Source: Deltaproteobacteria bacterium
Lineage (GTDB): Bacteria > Desulfobacterota > Binatia > HRBIN30
NCBI GenBank assembly: GCA_016200585.1
Contig: JACQEN010000134.1
Coordinates: forward strand, 1 to 39,806
DNA: 39,806 nt
Direction of reading: 5' to 3'
Shown: piece after piece, positions 30,980-39,806 of the stretch
Layout of the letters: each line of letters begins with the position of its first letter
Position numbering within the stretch: position 1 is the first letter of the stretch
Position numbers and translations under genes: made by a program
Notes under the pieces: generated by a model
Database searches by the model: none
Told to the model about the DNA's origin: nothing
What the model saw: the letters and a program-made list of their open reading frames with translations, nothing else

Positions 30980-33900
30980 GGTTCCACCTCGACGTCGGCG
31001 TTGGGAATCTCGCCGAACATCTCGGGGGCGTACAGTGCCTCCACGCGGGTGTTTGGCAAGCGGAAGTGACCGGCTTGATTGAGCCGCAAAGTATACTCGA
31101 TGCTCAAAGTACCCTTAGGCAGAAACGCATAGTAGGCGCGAAAAGCATCCGCAGGCCGTTCTACGAACGCGGGGGAGGGTTGATCGATAAGGTTTCCCAC
31201 GGCCGCAGCTTGCGTGCTGTGGGCCAAGCCGCTTCCGAGATGCGACGCGCCGGTTGGAATCGGATCGTCGACGACCACCCACGTCATGTCTGTCTGGGCT
31301 TCGATGTCGAGATGAACGCGGATGACGTCGCCACGCTTCGGTGTGCCGGCGCTGCGTGGTTCGACGGGTGCCGTCATGCGGGTGATGCGATAGCCGCTGG
31401 CGATCGGCTCTTTGAGCGGAATCGCAGCTCGGGTATCGATCGTGATCCACGGTGCACCGCTGCCGGTATGGCCTAACGACAATTCCGCCGGGGTCTGTGG
31501 CCAAGTCAGATCTTTGTTGACGGCAGCGCTCGCGCCGGCCCAGTCAATCGCTGCGTGTTGCTGATCGAAGTCGATATTCGAGACCCCGGTGACGGGTGTG
31601 GACTCGAAGGTGGCAGCGAATTGCTGAACGGCAAGGGTTCCCCAGGCGTTGGCGGGAGTGCTCTGCCAGTGTCCGCGCTGGCGCTGTCGCAAAGTCCCTT
31701 CGACCAGCCGTGGCAGCTGCTCGCGCCATTGGTCGTTCGCGATGAGCAGAAGGTCGAGGCGGGCTGCGTTGACTTCGCTGTCGACCATCAGCCACGACAG
31801 TGAATCGCGTTCGGCGGTCGAGAAGGTCAACTGTGTTCCTTGAAGATTGAGGCGCGATCGTACGATCTGCTCCGCCTCGGCAAGGCGGCTGGAGCGATCG
31901 GCGACGGCGCCGACGTGCAGCAGGATGTTCCACCAATCGAGCACCGCCGAGGTCGGCCACAAGTTCGGTTCGATACGAACACTCGCGAGAAGCCCGGCGT
32001 CCGCCTTTCCGAGGTTTGCCAACGAGGCGATGGCCGCCAACTTGCGCAGCGGCAGATCGCCGTATCGCTCGAGCTCTACGGTGGGCGACGAGCCGTTGAC
32101 GAAACGGCGCAGGCCGTCCTCGAGGCGCCGTTGCACATCATCGGGGAGGGAAAGGTGGGCGGCCGTGCTGATCGCCACGACGTAGGAGGTCAGCGCATCG
32201 CTACCCTGATCCATGTTTGGGAAGAACTTGAGCAGACCGTTGGCGTCGACGTAGGTCGGGAGGGTGGCGACGATGCCGGCCCACAGCGCGTCATCGCCGA
32301 GAGCCACAGCCCGTGAGATACGCTGTTCGAGACAATCGTATGGATAGGCGAGCATCCATTGGCGCGCCGTCTCAAGACTGCCGGCGAGGGAACGCGCGGC
32401 GGTGATGACGAGTCCGCCCTTGTTTGGCAGAGCGTCTTGCGGCGCTGCGATCGATTGCCGCTGCGGTTGCGTCAGCTGAAGAAGCGTGGCCTGGTAGGTA
32501 CGAACCGGTACCGCGGGCAGGATCTTCTGCTTGACGCGAACTTCATCACGAGCGCCACCGGGTTCGCTGGCCTTGATCGTGTACTGCAGCGTATCGCTCG
32601 AGGAATCGACGGCGATGTGCCAGGTCAGTGTGTCGGCCGCCGTGGGGGCGAGATCGAGAGCTTTCGCATCGGGCTGGCTAGATATTCCCTCAACCTGCGC
32701 TTCCACGGCAACCTGCATGGCGCGCCCGGTTGTGTTGCGGACAGCAACCTGCGCCTCGAATTGATCACCCTCGCGGGCAATGGGGGCGATCCCCGGAAGG
32801 ATCATGAGGTCCTGCGTCGAACGGATTGTCGCACTGCCGGTACCGAAGCGATCGCTACCAGCCGTCGCGACCGCGACGATGCGGAAGCCGGTTAGCGAAT
32901 CGTTGAGCGGCACCTCCACCGAGGCGCGCCCGCCGTCATCAAGCGGCACGCGTCCTTGCCAAAACAAAAGCGTGTCGAAGAGCTCGCGCGTCCCCTGGTG
33001 CCCGCCGCCACCGCCTTGCGGCAGAGCCTTCAGACCGTAGTGACGCTTGCCGACAACTTGAAGCTGGGCGGTGGCGGTGCTGATCTCGTAGCCTCGTCGC
33101 TGCATGAAAGCGGGAAGGATCTCCCAACTGCGATTCGGTTGCAGCTCGAGCAATCCTTCGTCGACCGCGGCCAAGGCGACTTCGCTCCCAGGCGGGGGCG
33201 GTGAGCCGTCCGGCAGGTGCACTGCGATATCGACCTTGGCACGCGCGCGCACGGGATAGACTTCGTGGTCCGGGTGCACGTCGACGGCAAGCTCGTGCGC
33301 TCCCCAGCCGACCTCGACTTCGGCGATTCCCAACTTGAAGGCCGGACGCCCGAGGTCGACCATTGCGGTCGGCTGAACGTCACCGATACGACCGCGGATC
33401 GCCAGAACCGAAACAAACATGTTCGGTGCGAAACTGGCCTTCACCGGGACTTCGACAATCGGATCATTGCCGGAGAGATGCGTCACCCAGGCGTCGAGGA
33501 CGCCTTCGCGTTCGGTGGTCACTAGCGCTGTAGCCTCTCGAAAGGGGATACGAACCTGCAAGCGCGCTGTGTCGCCGGGCTCGTAGCGGCGCTTTTCCGG
33601 CAGGAGGTCGATGCGATCGCTGCCGGATTGGTCGAACACCCAATCCTCGGAGGCGTCGCCGCCCCACACTTCGTCGTGGGCGACTGCGATCCGGCCGTCC
33701 GAGTCTTTGACGGATGCTTGGAGGATGAGATTGCCGCCTGTTGCGGGAATCGATTCGCAGCGCAGGATGCCCGCGGCATCGGTGACCCCGTCGCAGAAGT
33801 CGTCGACGCGTCGAACGTCAGAAACAGTTTCGTAGGCGTAGAAGCCGCCGACCAGACGCTTGCGATTTTCGTAGCGCTTGCGTTGCAGGATATCCACGTG

Positions 33901-34945
33901 TACGGCGGCGCCGGCTACCGGCTTGTGGTCGAGATCGACGACGGCTGCCTTGACCTTGATCCGCGGTCCGGTCTGGACCCACGACTCGGCGGCGATTCCG
34001 ACGCTCAGCCTGGAAGGCCAGAGGGAGACCGTGGCGGATGCCGTCTGCACCTCGCCGCTCGGATCATGGTATTCCATCTCAGCGATGATCTCCCGCGCCG
34101 CAGCAGCCGCGGGTATGTTTTCAATGGAAACGCTGGCAGTTCCCGCGGCGTCGAGGTTGATGTCGTTGCGCTGGTGGATGAGCGATTTTGCCGTTTCCAG
34201 GTTGCGGTCCTCGTCGCCGAACGCTGAGCGTGTCCTTCCCTCCGGTACCGACCCGTTGGCGAACAAGAAACGCGGATAGCCCGGTTCGGAAAACGACAGG
34301 CGTGGCTTGATCTGGGCGCGCAAGATCACGGGAGCTTTGCTTGCTGGACCACCGGAGAGATACTGAAGCGCAAGCGCAGCCGGCACCGCGCTCGGGGCCA
34401 CCTGGGTCTGCGCCGGCAGATGCACGACGCCTTTCATTAGAGGAACGCGAAACTCCTGCACCTGGAACTCACCCGCGGATGCGAGCCGCCGATCGCCGTT
34501 CGTCGGTGTGACGATATAGCGGCCGAGCTTCGCTGCATTGGGGATTGGCCAAGTGGTTTCGGCAATGCCCTGATCGTTCCACTGCAAAGGCAATTCGTAC
34601 TTTTCGTCGCTGCCGAGATGCTCGATCCGTACCGCCGTTGGGCGTTGCGCGGCGGGGACGCGGCTGAAGCCGGCGAGCGTCTCACTACGCAGGATGTGTT
34701 TCATGTGAACGATCTCACCAGCTCGGTAAAGCGGACGATCAAAGATCGTGCGCTGGAGAACCGGTCCGGTCCAGGCCTCTGCCGGCAGGTTGAATCGCCA
34801 CCGTTCAATGCCGTTGTTCCATCCGGAGTGGACGAAGCTCATGTCATCAGCGGTTTGTGCCACGACCAGCAGGCCCGAGAAGACATTGTTCAGCGCTGGG
34901 CTGTCCCCGGGATCGTCGTACGGATCGTCGTCGGAGTAAGGACGG
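30976..34945 (-). CDS. yfhM: Alpha-2-macroglobulin, C-terminal part with thioester
   Basis: From about 34945 down, this frame encodes the bulk of the protein. The bait and macroglobulin-like domains begin with the PLYRAGEIVHMKHILR segment; the A2M domain includes the stretch GRVPLDDGGRASVEVPLND; the thioester domain carries DCLEQ at 32323-32337, the CxEQ motif whose Cys and Gln form the reactive thioester; a C-terminal MG10-like domain ends GEIPNADVEVEP. Bacterial A2Ms trap proteases in the periplasm. The frame is open up to 35430, but translation above 34945 gives Ser/Pro/Arg-rich shadow, not family sequence. The stop overlaps the pbpC GTG. Confidence 0.9.
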
Positions 34946-34955
34946 CGCTTGTTCC
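34938..34955 (-). other. Frameshift site 2 (one extra base)
   Basis: The middle frame reads GPELLEQAPSLL and the lower frame NKRRPYSDDD over the same bases. Removing one C from GCGCCGTCC (34940-34948) gives GPELLEQARPYSDDD without interruption. The exact base cannot be fixed within this interval. Confidence 0.7.
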
Positions 34956-35690
34956 AACAGTTCGGGACCTGCGAGCTTGGCGGTAGCAAGCTCGACGACA
35001 TACAAGCCGGGAGCATCGAACGGTATGCCGAGTACTTCGAAGGCTTTGGCGCCGTTCGGTTTCGGCAGACGCAGTTGCTTGCGCTTTGCGTCGCCAGGTT
35101 GGTCGCCGAAAATCGAGGTTGTGCGCCGAGCGCCGGCAACGATTTGCAGCCAGGAGAGGATAGCCTTCCCGTCGGTGGGGGCGATGCGTTGGACCGATCC
35201 GGCGATGCGGCTGATGAGGTCAGCGTTTGGTTCGGCGGTTTCTCCTCCTGCGACGGCCTGCAAGGTGGTGAGAATGTCGGGTTCGATGTTGCGCACGGTG
35301 ACCGGCAGGGCCGGCTCGGCTTTCGACTCGATGACGCCGAAGCGGGCGGCGAATTTCGCCAGCGGCGGGAACTTCGCCGTTTTGAAGTGCTTTGGAAAAC
35401 TCTTGGCGTTGACCGGTGTCCGGCCGGCATCGTCGTGCAGGTCCTTCGGCAGGATCAGATCGAGCGCGGCGTTTTCCGGGAACGGTGGGCGGAAGCGTAG
35501 CGAGTGGACAAGCGGGTCATTGGTTTGGGGTGGCTCGGGTTGCCAGCGCGTTTCGTCGGGGCCGGCGAGAGATGTATTCCTGGCCTGTTCCCAACTGACA
35601 GAAGTCGAAAAATGTACTTCGATCGGCGTCAGCGGGATACAGTCGGCGTGCGCGTTCTCGCGCTGGCAATGGAGGTTGGCGGTAAGGCGG
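34940..35690 (-). CDS. yfhM: Alpha-2-macroglobulin, middle part in shifted frame
   Basis: This frame is open from above 35690 down to 34847 and reads as a typical A2M segment: LHCQRENAHADCIPLTPIEV, then LPKDLHDDAGRTPVNA, FPPLAKFAARFGVIE, LPVTVRNIEPDI and GLYVVELATAKL. It has no start codon with a ribosome site near its upper end. It joins the N-terminal piece around 35690 and the C-terminal piece around 34945. Confidence 0.85.
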
Positions 35691-36447
35691 GGCGGGTGCG
35701 GAACTCCATGATCTGCGGTGCGTCGGTTGCGACGCCGGATTTTGTGGCGATGCCGGCGCTCCAGACGAGCTTGACGCGATGCGTACTCGGAAAGCGCTGT
35801 CGGGCTTGCAATACAACCGCCGGGCCGTTGAGAAAGCCGCGCCATTCCGTCCCCAAAATGGCTTCGCGTTGGTCCCCTTTGATGAGGCGCACGCCGATGG
35901 CTTGAGGCAGGCCATCGACGACGAATGAGGCATGCCGCAGAATCGACTCTTCCGTTGCTTCGCTGTCGAGTACGAGGACGAAGGCTTGCTCTTCGTCAAT
36001 CGCCTCGTCGCCGTTGGCAGGGTCGGAAGCGATGATCGCCGGACCGCCAGTCGAAAAATGGAACGCCGCCGCTGTGACCGGGGTGCCGGCGAGAGAGTGC
36101 AGGCCGCTGCTGGTGGTGAACGCACAGCGGACACCCGCGGGGAGATCGCGATCGAAGTCGAATGCCCAATTGCGGCTGTCGACCCAGCGGCCTTTGCCGT
36201 GTTCGGCGCAATCAATCTCGAACGGCACGACACCAGCTCGTGGATCGCCCAAAGGTACCATCGGTTCCGAAAACGCCGCCGTCACCTGGCGCACTTGCTT
36301 GATCGTACCCTGCGGTGAGAACGACTCGACCACCGCTTCGGCAGCGCAAGCAATCGAGCTGCTTGTCAGTGCGCGGAGCACTAGGAGCACCGCAGCGGAC
36401 AGCGATGGCGAACGCCGGCAGCGGCGGGTGACGTGGTTGGCAATCAC
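35629..36447 (-). CDS. yfhM: Alpha-2-macroglobulin, N-terminal part
   Basis: This piece holds the export signal and the first macroglobulin domains. I chose the GTG at 36447 because it gives a basic N-region and a hydrophobic stretch SLSAAVLLVLRALT, ending near SIACAAEA; a Cys there allows a lipoprotein, as in E. coli YfhM, though the lipobox is poor. No good ribosome site is visible, and a GTG at 36558 inside the end of mrcB is possible. Family sequence starts at VESFSPQGTIKQVRQVTAAF and stays normal to about IMEFRTRP (35690). It then runs out of frame into a stop at 35629. Confidence 0.85.
   Translation of the reverse strand: MIANHVTRRCRRSPSLSAAVLLVLRALTSSSIACAAEAVVESFSPQGTIKQVRQVTAAFSEPMVPLGDPRAGVVPFEIDCAEHGKGRWVDSRNWAFDFDRDLPAGVRCAFTTSSGLHSLAGTPVTAAAFHFSTGGPAIIASDPANGDEAIDEEQAFVLVLDSEATEESILRHASFVVDGLPQAIGVRLIKGDQREAILGTEWRGFLNGPAVVLQARQRFPSTHRVKLVWSAGIATKSGVATDAPQIMEFRTRPALPPTSIASARTRTPTVSR
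35684..35697 (-). other. Frameshift site 1 (one base missing)
   Basis: On the minus strand the frame that encodes IMEFRTRP reads CGC CCC GCC, while the frame that encodes RLTANLHC begins one base earlier. Adding one C to the CCCC run (35689-35692) restores a continuous and family-like reading RTRPRLTANLHC. Confidence 0.75.
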
Positions 36448-36500
36448 GCGGCTGTTAAACCAGCGTCGTGTGATCGGATCAACGGCGGCGAATGTGTCGC

Positions 36501-38810
36501 TCAGGCCTGTGGTACCAAGCCCGTTGGAAGGTCGTTGCCACCAGGATGGAGCGCACACGGTACCGTTGGCGCTTGATCCGAATAGAAGGATTCTTCGATC
36601 GACTCCGGACAGCCTGATGTGGCGAGTTGTCCTGAGACGGGATCGATCTTGACGATGCTCACCCCCGGCGGCGGTATGAACTCGCCCTGTGGCATGCCGG
36701 CGGTGGCTTCTTTCATGAACGCAGTCCAGATGGGTAGGGCGGCTTCGCCACCGGCGAGATTGAGCGGACGCTTCTGGTCGAAACCGACCCAGACGACGGC
36801 AAGGAGGTCGGGAGTGAAACCTACGAACCAGGCGTCGCGGTAGTCGTTTGTGGTACCCGTCTTGCCTGCAGCTGGACGCCTGAATCCCAAACGCCGGGCG
36901 GCGGCGGCGGTTCCATGATCGAGGACACCTTCCAGGAGGTGCGTAACCAGGTACGCGGTGTCGGCGGGTACTGCTTGTTCTACTTCGACCGGGCGGCGGT
37001 CCAACGGTACACCGCTGCGATCGAGCACGCGTTTGATGGAAAGCGGTTGAGCGCGCAAACCACCGTTGGCGAGCGCGGCAAACGCTTGGGCAACTTCGAA
37101 CGGAGCGACTTCAGCCGAGCCGAGGATCACCGATGGGTAGCTTGGAAGCGGGGTTGTGATTCCCAAGCGGCGTGCCGTTTCGAGAATCGAATCGAGGCCG
37201 ACGTCGTACGCGATACGGGCGGTAGCGGCGTTGAGCGAGTGTTCAAGGGCTTGGCGTACCGACACCATACCCATGTAGTGACGCTTGTAGTTCGATGGCG
37301 TCCACGAGCGCTTCTCGTATTCCCAGGTAAAGGGCTCATCTTCGACATGTGTGGCCGGATTGATCGGGTGGTCGGAATGGCGCGTCTTCTCGAAAGCGGC
37401 AAGATACGTGAAGGGCTTGAACACCGAGCCCGGCTGGCGCAACGCCTGCGTGCAACGATTGAACTGGGTGAAGCGGTAGTCACGTCCCCCCATCATTGCC
37501 TTGATGGCGCCGGTTTGTGGCTGAACAACGATGAGGCAAGCTTGCAGCTGGTCCGCCGGGTCGTCGGCGTGCAAACGGGGGTAGCGCTTCTCGAGTTGCG
37601 CCAGGCCGTCCTGCAGGGTTTGCTCGGCGAGGCGTTGCAGGTGCATGTCGAGCGAAGTGAAAATCAGCATTCCCTCCGAAGTCAGCAGGTCGGCGGGATA
37701 TAGATCAGCGAGCTCCTTGCGTACGAAGTCGACGAAGTAGGGTGCGTCCTTCGCTTTCGTCGGTATCGGGGCGAGGCGCAGTCGCTCTTGAATCGCTGCA
37801 TCGTACTGGACCTGATCGATGTCGCCTTGCTCGCGCATGACAGTGAGCACGATGTTGCGCCGATGGAGGGCACGCTCGGCGTCGCGAAACGGCGAGTAGT
37901 AGTTCGGGCCGCGGATCAAGCCGGCGAGCAGCGCCATCTCGGCGATGCTGAGCTCGTGCGGTGCCTTGGCGAAGTAGAAGCGCGACGCTTCCCAAACACC
38001 GTAAATCCCCTGAGCGCCGCGTTGGCCGAGGTAGATCTCGTTGAGGTAGTTCTCGAGAATCTCTTCCTTGGAGAAACGGTGCTCGACGATGAGCGCCATC
38101 ACTGCCTCGCGTAGCTTGCGGCGGAGATTGCGGGCATCGGTCAGAAAGAAGTTCTTCATCAACTGCTGTGTCAGCGTGCTCCCGCCCTGGACGAGGCGGC
38201 GCTTGGTTGCATTGACCCACAGCGCGCGCAGAACGCCGACGACGTCGACGCCGCGATGTTGATAGAAACGCTGGTCTTCAGTGTCGATGATGGCGCGAAT
38301 GAGTAACGGTGGAACGTCGGGGAGGGCGACGAGGTGACGTTCTTCCCAAACACCTTCATACAAACCGGTGATCACCGCGGGCTCGAGCTCGAAGCTGAAG
38401 ACCTCAGCGCCGCTGTCGACATCGGCAATGCGGCTTACATTGCCACTGCTCACCTCAAAGCGAATGTGCCGTATCGGCTTCGCTGCGCCGGGGAGTGGTT
38501 CGTGTAGGAAAAGGTCGCAGGCACTGTCGGCGTCACAACGGTACTCGCCTTGTTGTTGCACGCGGTCGTCAACCTGACGGTATCCCAGGTCGCGCAGGCG
38601 ATCGAAAAAGCCGACGGCTTTGAGATCGAGTCCGGGGTAGATCAGCGTTGCATCGGAGTAGATCTTGGAGGGGAAGCTCCAGCGGTGCGTGCGGAAGCGT
38701 TCGGTAACGACGGTGTCCCAGACACGCAGGTGGTTCCAGGCGACGACGACGAGGGCAGTGGCGAGCGTTGCGACGAGAAGAAAGGCGACGAGTAGGAATT
38801 TGCGCAGCAT
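36501..38810 (-). CDS. mrcB: Penicillin-binding protein 1B-type bifunctional synthase
   Basis: A 769-residue class A PBP. A single N-terminal membrane helix (about 5-26) is followed by a UB2H-like domain (about 40-150, RWSFPSKIYSDATLIYPG, then LRDLGYRQVDD), which marks the PBP1B branch. The GT51 domain has E178 in DTEDQRFYQHRGVD and the GGSTLTQQLMKN motif (209-220). The transpeptidase domain has SVFK at 462-465, SLN at 525-527 and KTGTT at 650-654. It polymerises and cross-links peptidoglycan at the outer face of the inner membrane. In E. coli UB2H binds the activator LpoB, which is not found in the window. The A2M gene follows after about 53 bp. Confidence 0.96.
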   Translation of the reverse strand: MLRKFLLVAFLLVATLATALVVVAWNHLRVWDTVVTERFRTHRWSFPSKIYSDATLIYPGLDLKAVGFFDRLRDLGYRQVDDRVQQQGEYRCDADSACDLFLHEPLPGAAKPIRHIRFEVSSGNVSRIADVDSGAEVFSFELEPAVITGLYEGVWEERHLVALPDVPPLLIRAIIDTEDQRFYQHRGVDVVGVLRALWVNATKRRLVQGGSTLTQQLMKNFFLTDARNLRRKLREAVMALIVEHRFSKEEILENYLNEIYLGQRGAQGIYGVWEASRFYFAKAPHELSIAEMALLAGLIRGPNYYSPFRDAERALHRRNIVLTVMREQGDIDQVQYDAAIQERLRLAPIPTKAKDAPYFVDFVRKELADLYPADLLTSEGMLIFTSLDMHLQRLAEQTLQDGLAQLEKRYPRLHADDPADQLQACLIVVQPQTGAIKAMMGGRDYRFTQFNRCTQALRQPGSVFKPFTYLAAFEKTRHSDHPINPATHVEDEPFTWEYEKRSWTPSNYKRHYMGMVSVRQALEHSLNAATARIAYDVGLDSILETARRLGITTPLPSYPSVILGSAEVAPFEVAQAFAALANGGLRAQPLSIKRVLDRSGVPLDRRPVEVEQAVPADTAYLVTHLLEGVLDHGTAAAARRLGFRRPAAGKTGTTNDYRDAWFVGFTPDLLAVVWVGFDQKRPLNLAGGEAALPIWTAFMKEATAGMPQGEFIPPPGVSIVKIDPVSGQLATSGCPESIEESFYSDQAPTVPCALHPGGNDLPTGLVPQA

Positions 38811-38843
38811 TGGCGGTCCGAGTGCCCTGCCAAGCGTCAGCTC

Positions 38844-38883
38844 AAAAAAAAGAGAGGCCAGGGACTGGTGTCCTGGCCTCTCT
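38844..38883 (-). terminator. Rho-independent terminator after htrA
   Basis: On the minus strand a 12-bp perfect stem (arms at 38872-38883 and 38851-38862, AGAGAGGCCAGG and its complement) closes a nine-base loop and is followed by eight T residues (the A-run at 38844-38851). It lies 21 bp after the htrA stop and before mrcB, so it separates the protease from the PBP/A2M genes. Confidence 0.9.
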
Positions 38884-38904
38884 CACGAGTTGTCACGGCC
38901 TCCG

Positions 38905-39806
38905 TTATTCCCCCGGCTTTAGCGCGATGAAGATCGTGTTGTCTCCGCGTCGAACGAGGAAGAGCACGCTCTTGGCCTTGGGTGCACCCTTGAGTGCCTT
39001 GCGATAGCTGGCCATGTCTCTTACGGCTTCGCGGTTCACCTCGAGGATGACGTCGCCGCGCCGCAGTCCGGCCTCGTCTGCCGAGCTTCCGGGTTCGATT
39101 CCGGAAATCACCACGCCCTTGGTGTCACCGTTGATGCCCAAGCTCTCGGCGATTTCCGGCGTCAGCGCCTGCACGGTCAGGCCGAAGTTGCTCTCTTTGC
39201 TGGTTCCAGCCTCGGCCACCTCTTCCTCTTTCAGCTCGCCGATGGTGACCGAGAACATTTTCGAATCCTTGTCGCGCAGCACCTTGAGCTTGACCGCTTT
39301 GCCGATGGCAGTGCGAGCGACGAGCAGCGGCAGCTCGTTGGAATCCTTTACGGCATGACCGTCGAATTCGACGATGACGTCGCCAACCTTGATACCCGAT
39401 TCCGCTGCCGGTCCGTCTTTTACGACGTCGGCAACGAGCGCGCCCTGGGCATTGCTGATTCCCAGCGAGTCGGCGATTTCCGGTGTCACCTTCTGGATCA
39501 GTACACCCAGCCAGCCGCGCGTGACCTTCCCCTTGGCTTGCAACTCGGGCAGCAGCTCCTTGGCCAGGTTGACGGGTATGGCGAAGCCAATGCCGATATT
39601 TCCTCCGGATCGACTGAAGATAGCCGTATTGATTCCAACGACGTCGCCGCGCAGGTTGATCAGTGGGCCGCCGGAGTTGCCGGGATTGATGGCGACGTCG
39701 GTCTGAATGAACTGGTCGTAACTCCCTTGGCCGATGAAGCGTCCTTTGGCGCTGACGATTCCAGCCGTGACGGTATGCTCCAAACCGAAGGGGTTGCCGA
39801 TGGCCA
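38905..39806 (-). CDS. htrA: Do/HtrA-family periplasmic serine protease (5' end cut by window)
   Basis: Only the C-terminal part is present: the frame runs to the window edge with [19 protein letters not shown], typical of the protease domain just before the active site. The catalytic Ser lies in GNSGGPL. Two PDZ domains follow (first around [20 protein letters not shown]; second around [18 protein letters not shown], ending with [15 protein letters not shown]). The His and Asp of the triad are outside the window. DegP/DegQ proteins degrade or refold damaged envelope proteins. An intrinsic terminator ends the transcript. Its neighbours mrcB, A2M and pbpC share the envelope-maintenance theme. 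Confidence 0.96.
   Translation of the reverse strand, partial: AIGNPFGLEHTVTAGIVSAKGRFIGQGSYDQFIQTDVAINPGNSGGPLINLRGDVVGINTAIFSRSGGNIGIGFAIPVNLAKELLPELQAKGKVTRGWLGVLIQKVTPEIADSLGISNAQGALVADVVKDGPAAESGIKVGDVIVEFDGHAVKDSNELPLLVARTAIGKAVKLKVLRDKDSKMFSVTIGELKEEEVAEAGTSKESNFGLTVQALTPEIAESLGINGDTKGVVISGIEPGSSADEAGLRRGDVILEVNREAVRDMASYRKALKGAPKAKSVLFLVRRGDNTIFIALKPGE

Larger units (their letters stand above)
30976..36447 (-). pseudogene. yfhM: Bacterial alpha-2-macroglobulin gene interrupted by two compensating frameshifts
   Basis: Read as one gene this would encode about 1820 residues, the size of large periplasmic alpha-2-macroglobulins. Its N-terminal and C-terminal parts are in the same frame, but the piece between about 34945 and 35690 continues the protein only in another frame. 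A base is missing near 35690 and an extra base is present near 34945. As written, translation from the N-terminus stops at 35629. The three pieces are listed separately below. Either the read has two indel errors or the gene is recently damaged; intact motifs in all three pieces and the coupled pbpC argue against old decay. Confidence 0.8.

Noticed and set aside
35689-35692. Programmed -1 frameshifting at the CCCC run in the A2M gene
   Set aside because: A single -1 slip would not give the full protein, because a separate +1 event is needed 745 bp later at a site without slippery bases. Indel error or mutation is simpler.

Overview
The window reads as one chromosome segment of a GC-rich (about 60% by eye), Gram-negative, free-living bacterium. 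The envelope genes (PBP1B-type and PBP1C-type synthases, a bacterial alpha-2-macroglobulin, a Do/HtrA protease, a LolA-like outer-membrane lipoprotein-sorting protein) indicate an outer membrane. The CaiB/BaiF CoA-transferases, the thiolase/DUF35 pair and a surface protein with a TPT-rich linker resemble uncultured deltaproteobacterial-grade lineages such as Binatota. That placement is inference; no rRNA or tRNA gene is present to test it. I see no insertion sequence, phage gene, integrase or CRISPR array.

Layout. 1-6148: a 5'-truncated metallophosphoesterase with a membrane hairpin inside its catalytic fold; a response regulator and a GAF histidine kinase facing away from each other; then, on the + strand, a LolA-like periplasmic protein, an ABC-2 permease and a Crp/Fnr-type regulator. 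6236-7632 (-): an ABC ATPase that may energise the permease, and a 79-residue protein of unknown function. 7962-11839: two coupled family III CoA-transferases, coupled again to an isochorismatase-fold protein, facing a crotonase. 12030-14078: a secreted beta-helix/PKD protein. 14138-15741 (-): a thiolase-fold, probably aldolase-type enzyme with a DUF35 partner. 15860-26190: housekeeping genes der, a gamma-carbonic-anhydrase-like gene, guaB, guaA, dnaE and hflX. 26187-28733: trmB and a pteridine-reductase-like SDR (-), then a zinc alcohol dehydrogenase (+). 28835-39806 (-): htrA, terminator, mrcB, alpha-2-macroglobulin, pbpC, an envelope maintenance and defence block.

Two things stand out. First, nearly all the CoA-related proteins between 7962 and 15741 have lost the residues that define catalysis or metal binding in their families: Asp to Tyr in the first CoA-transferase, E-R-A for D-K-C in the isochorismatase-fold protein, Asp/His for Glu/Glu in the crotonase, no nucleophilic Cys in the thiolase-fold protein, and none of four zinc cysteines in DUF35. 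The second CoA-transferase keeps its Asp. Together they look like a non-standard CoA-dependent route: activation by a heteromeric transferase, then a crotonase step and an Ltp2-type retro-aldol cleavage. Second, the alpha-2-macroglobulin gene is split by two opposite frameshifts about 745 bp apart that cancel out, so its start and end share one frame while the middle is read in another.

Tight packing is common: a GTGA overlap at dnaE/hflX, a GTGA overlap at alpha-2-macroglobulin/pbpC, a TGATG junction between the CoA-transferases, and two convergent pairs whose stop codons share the same CTAG.
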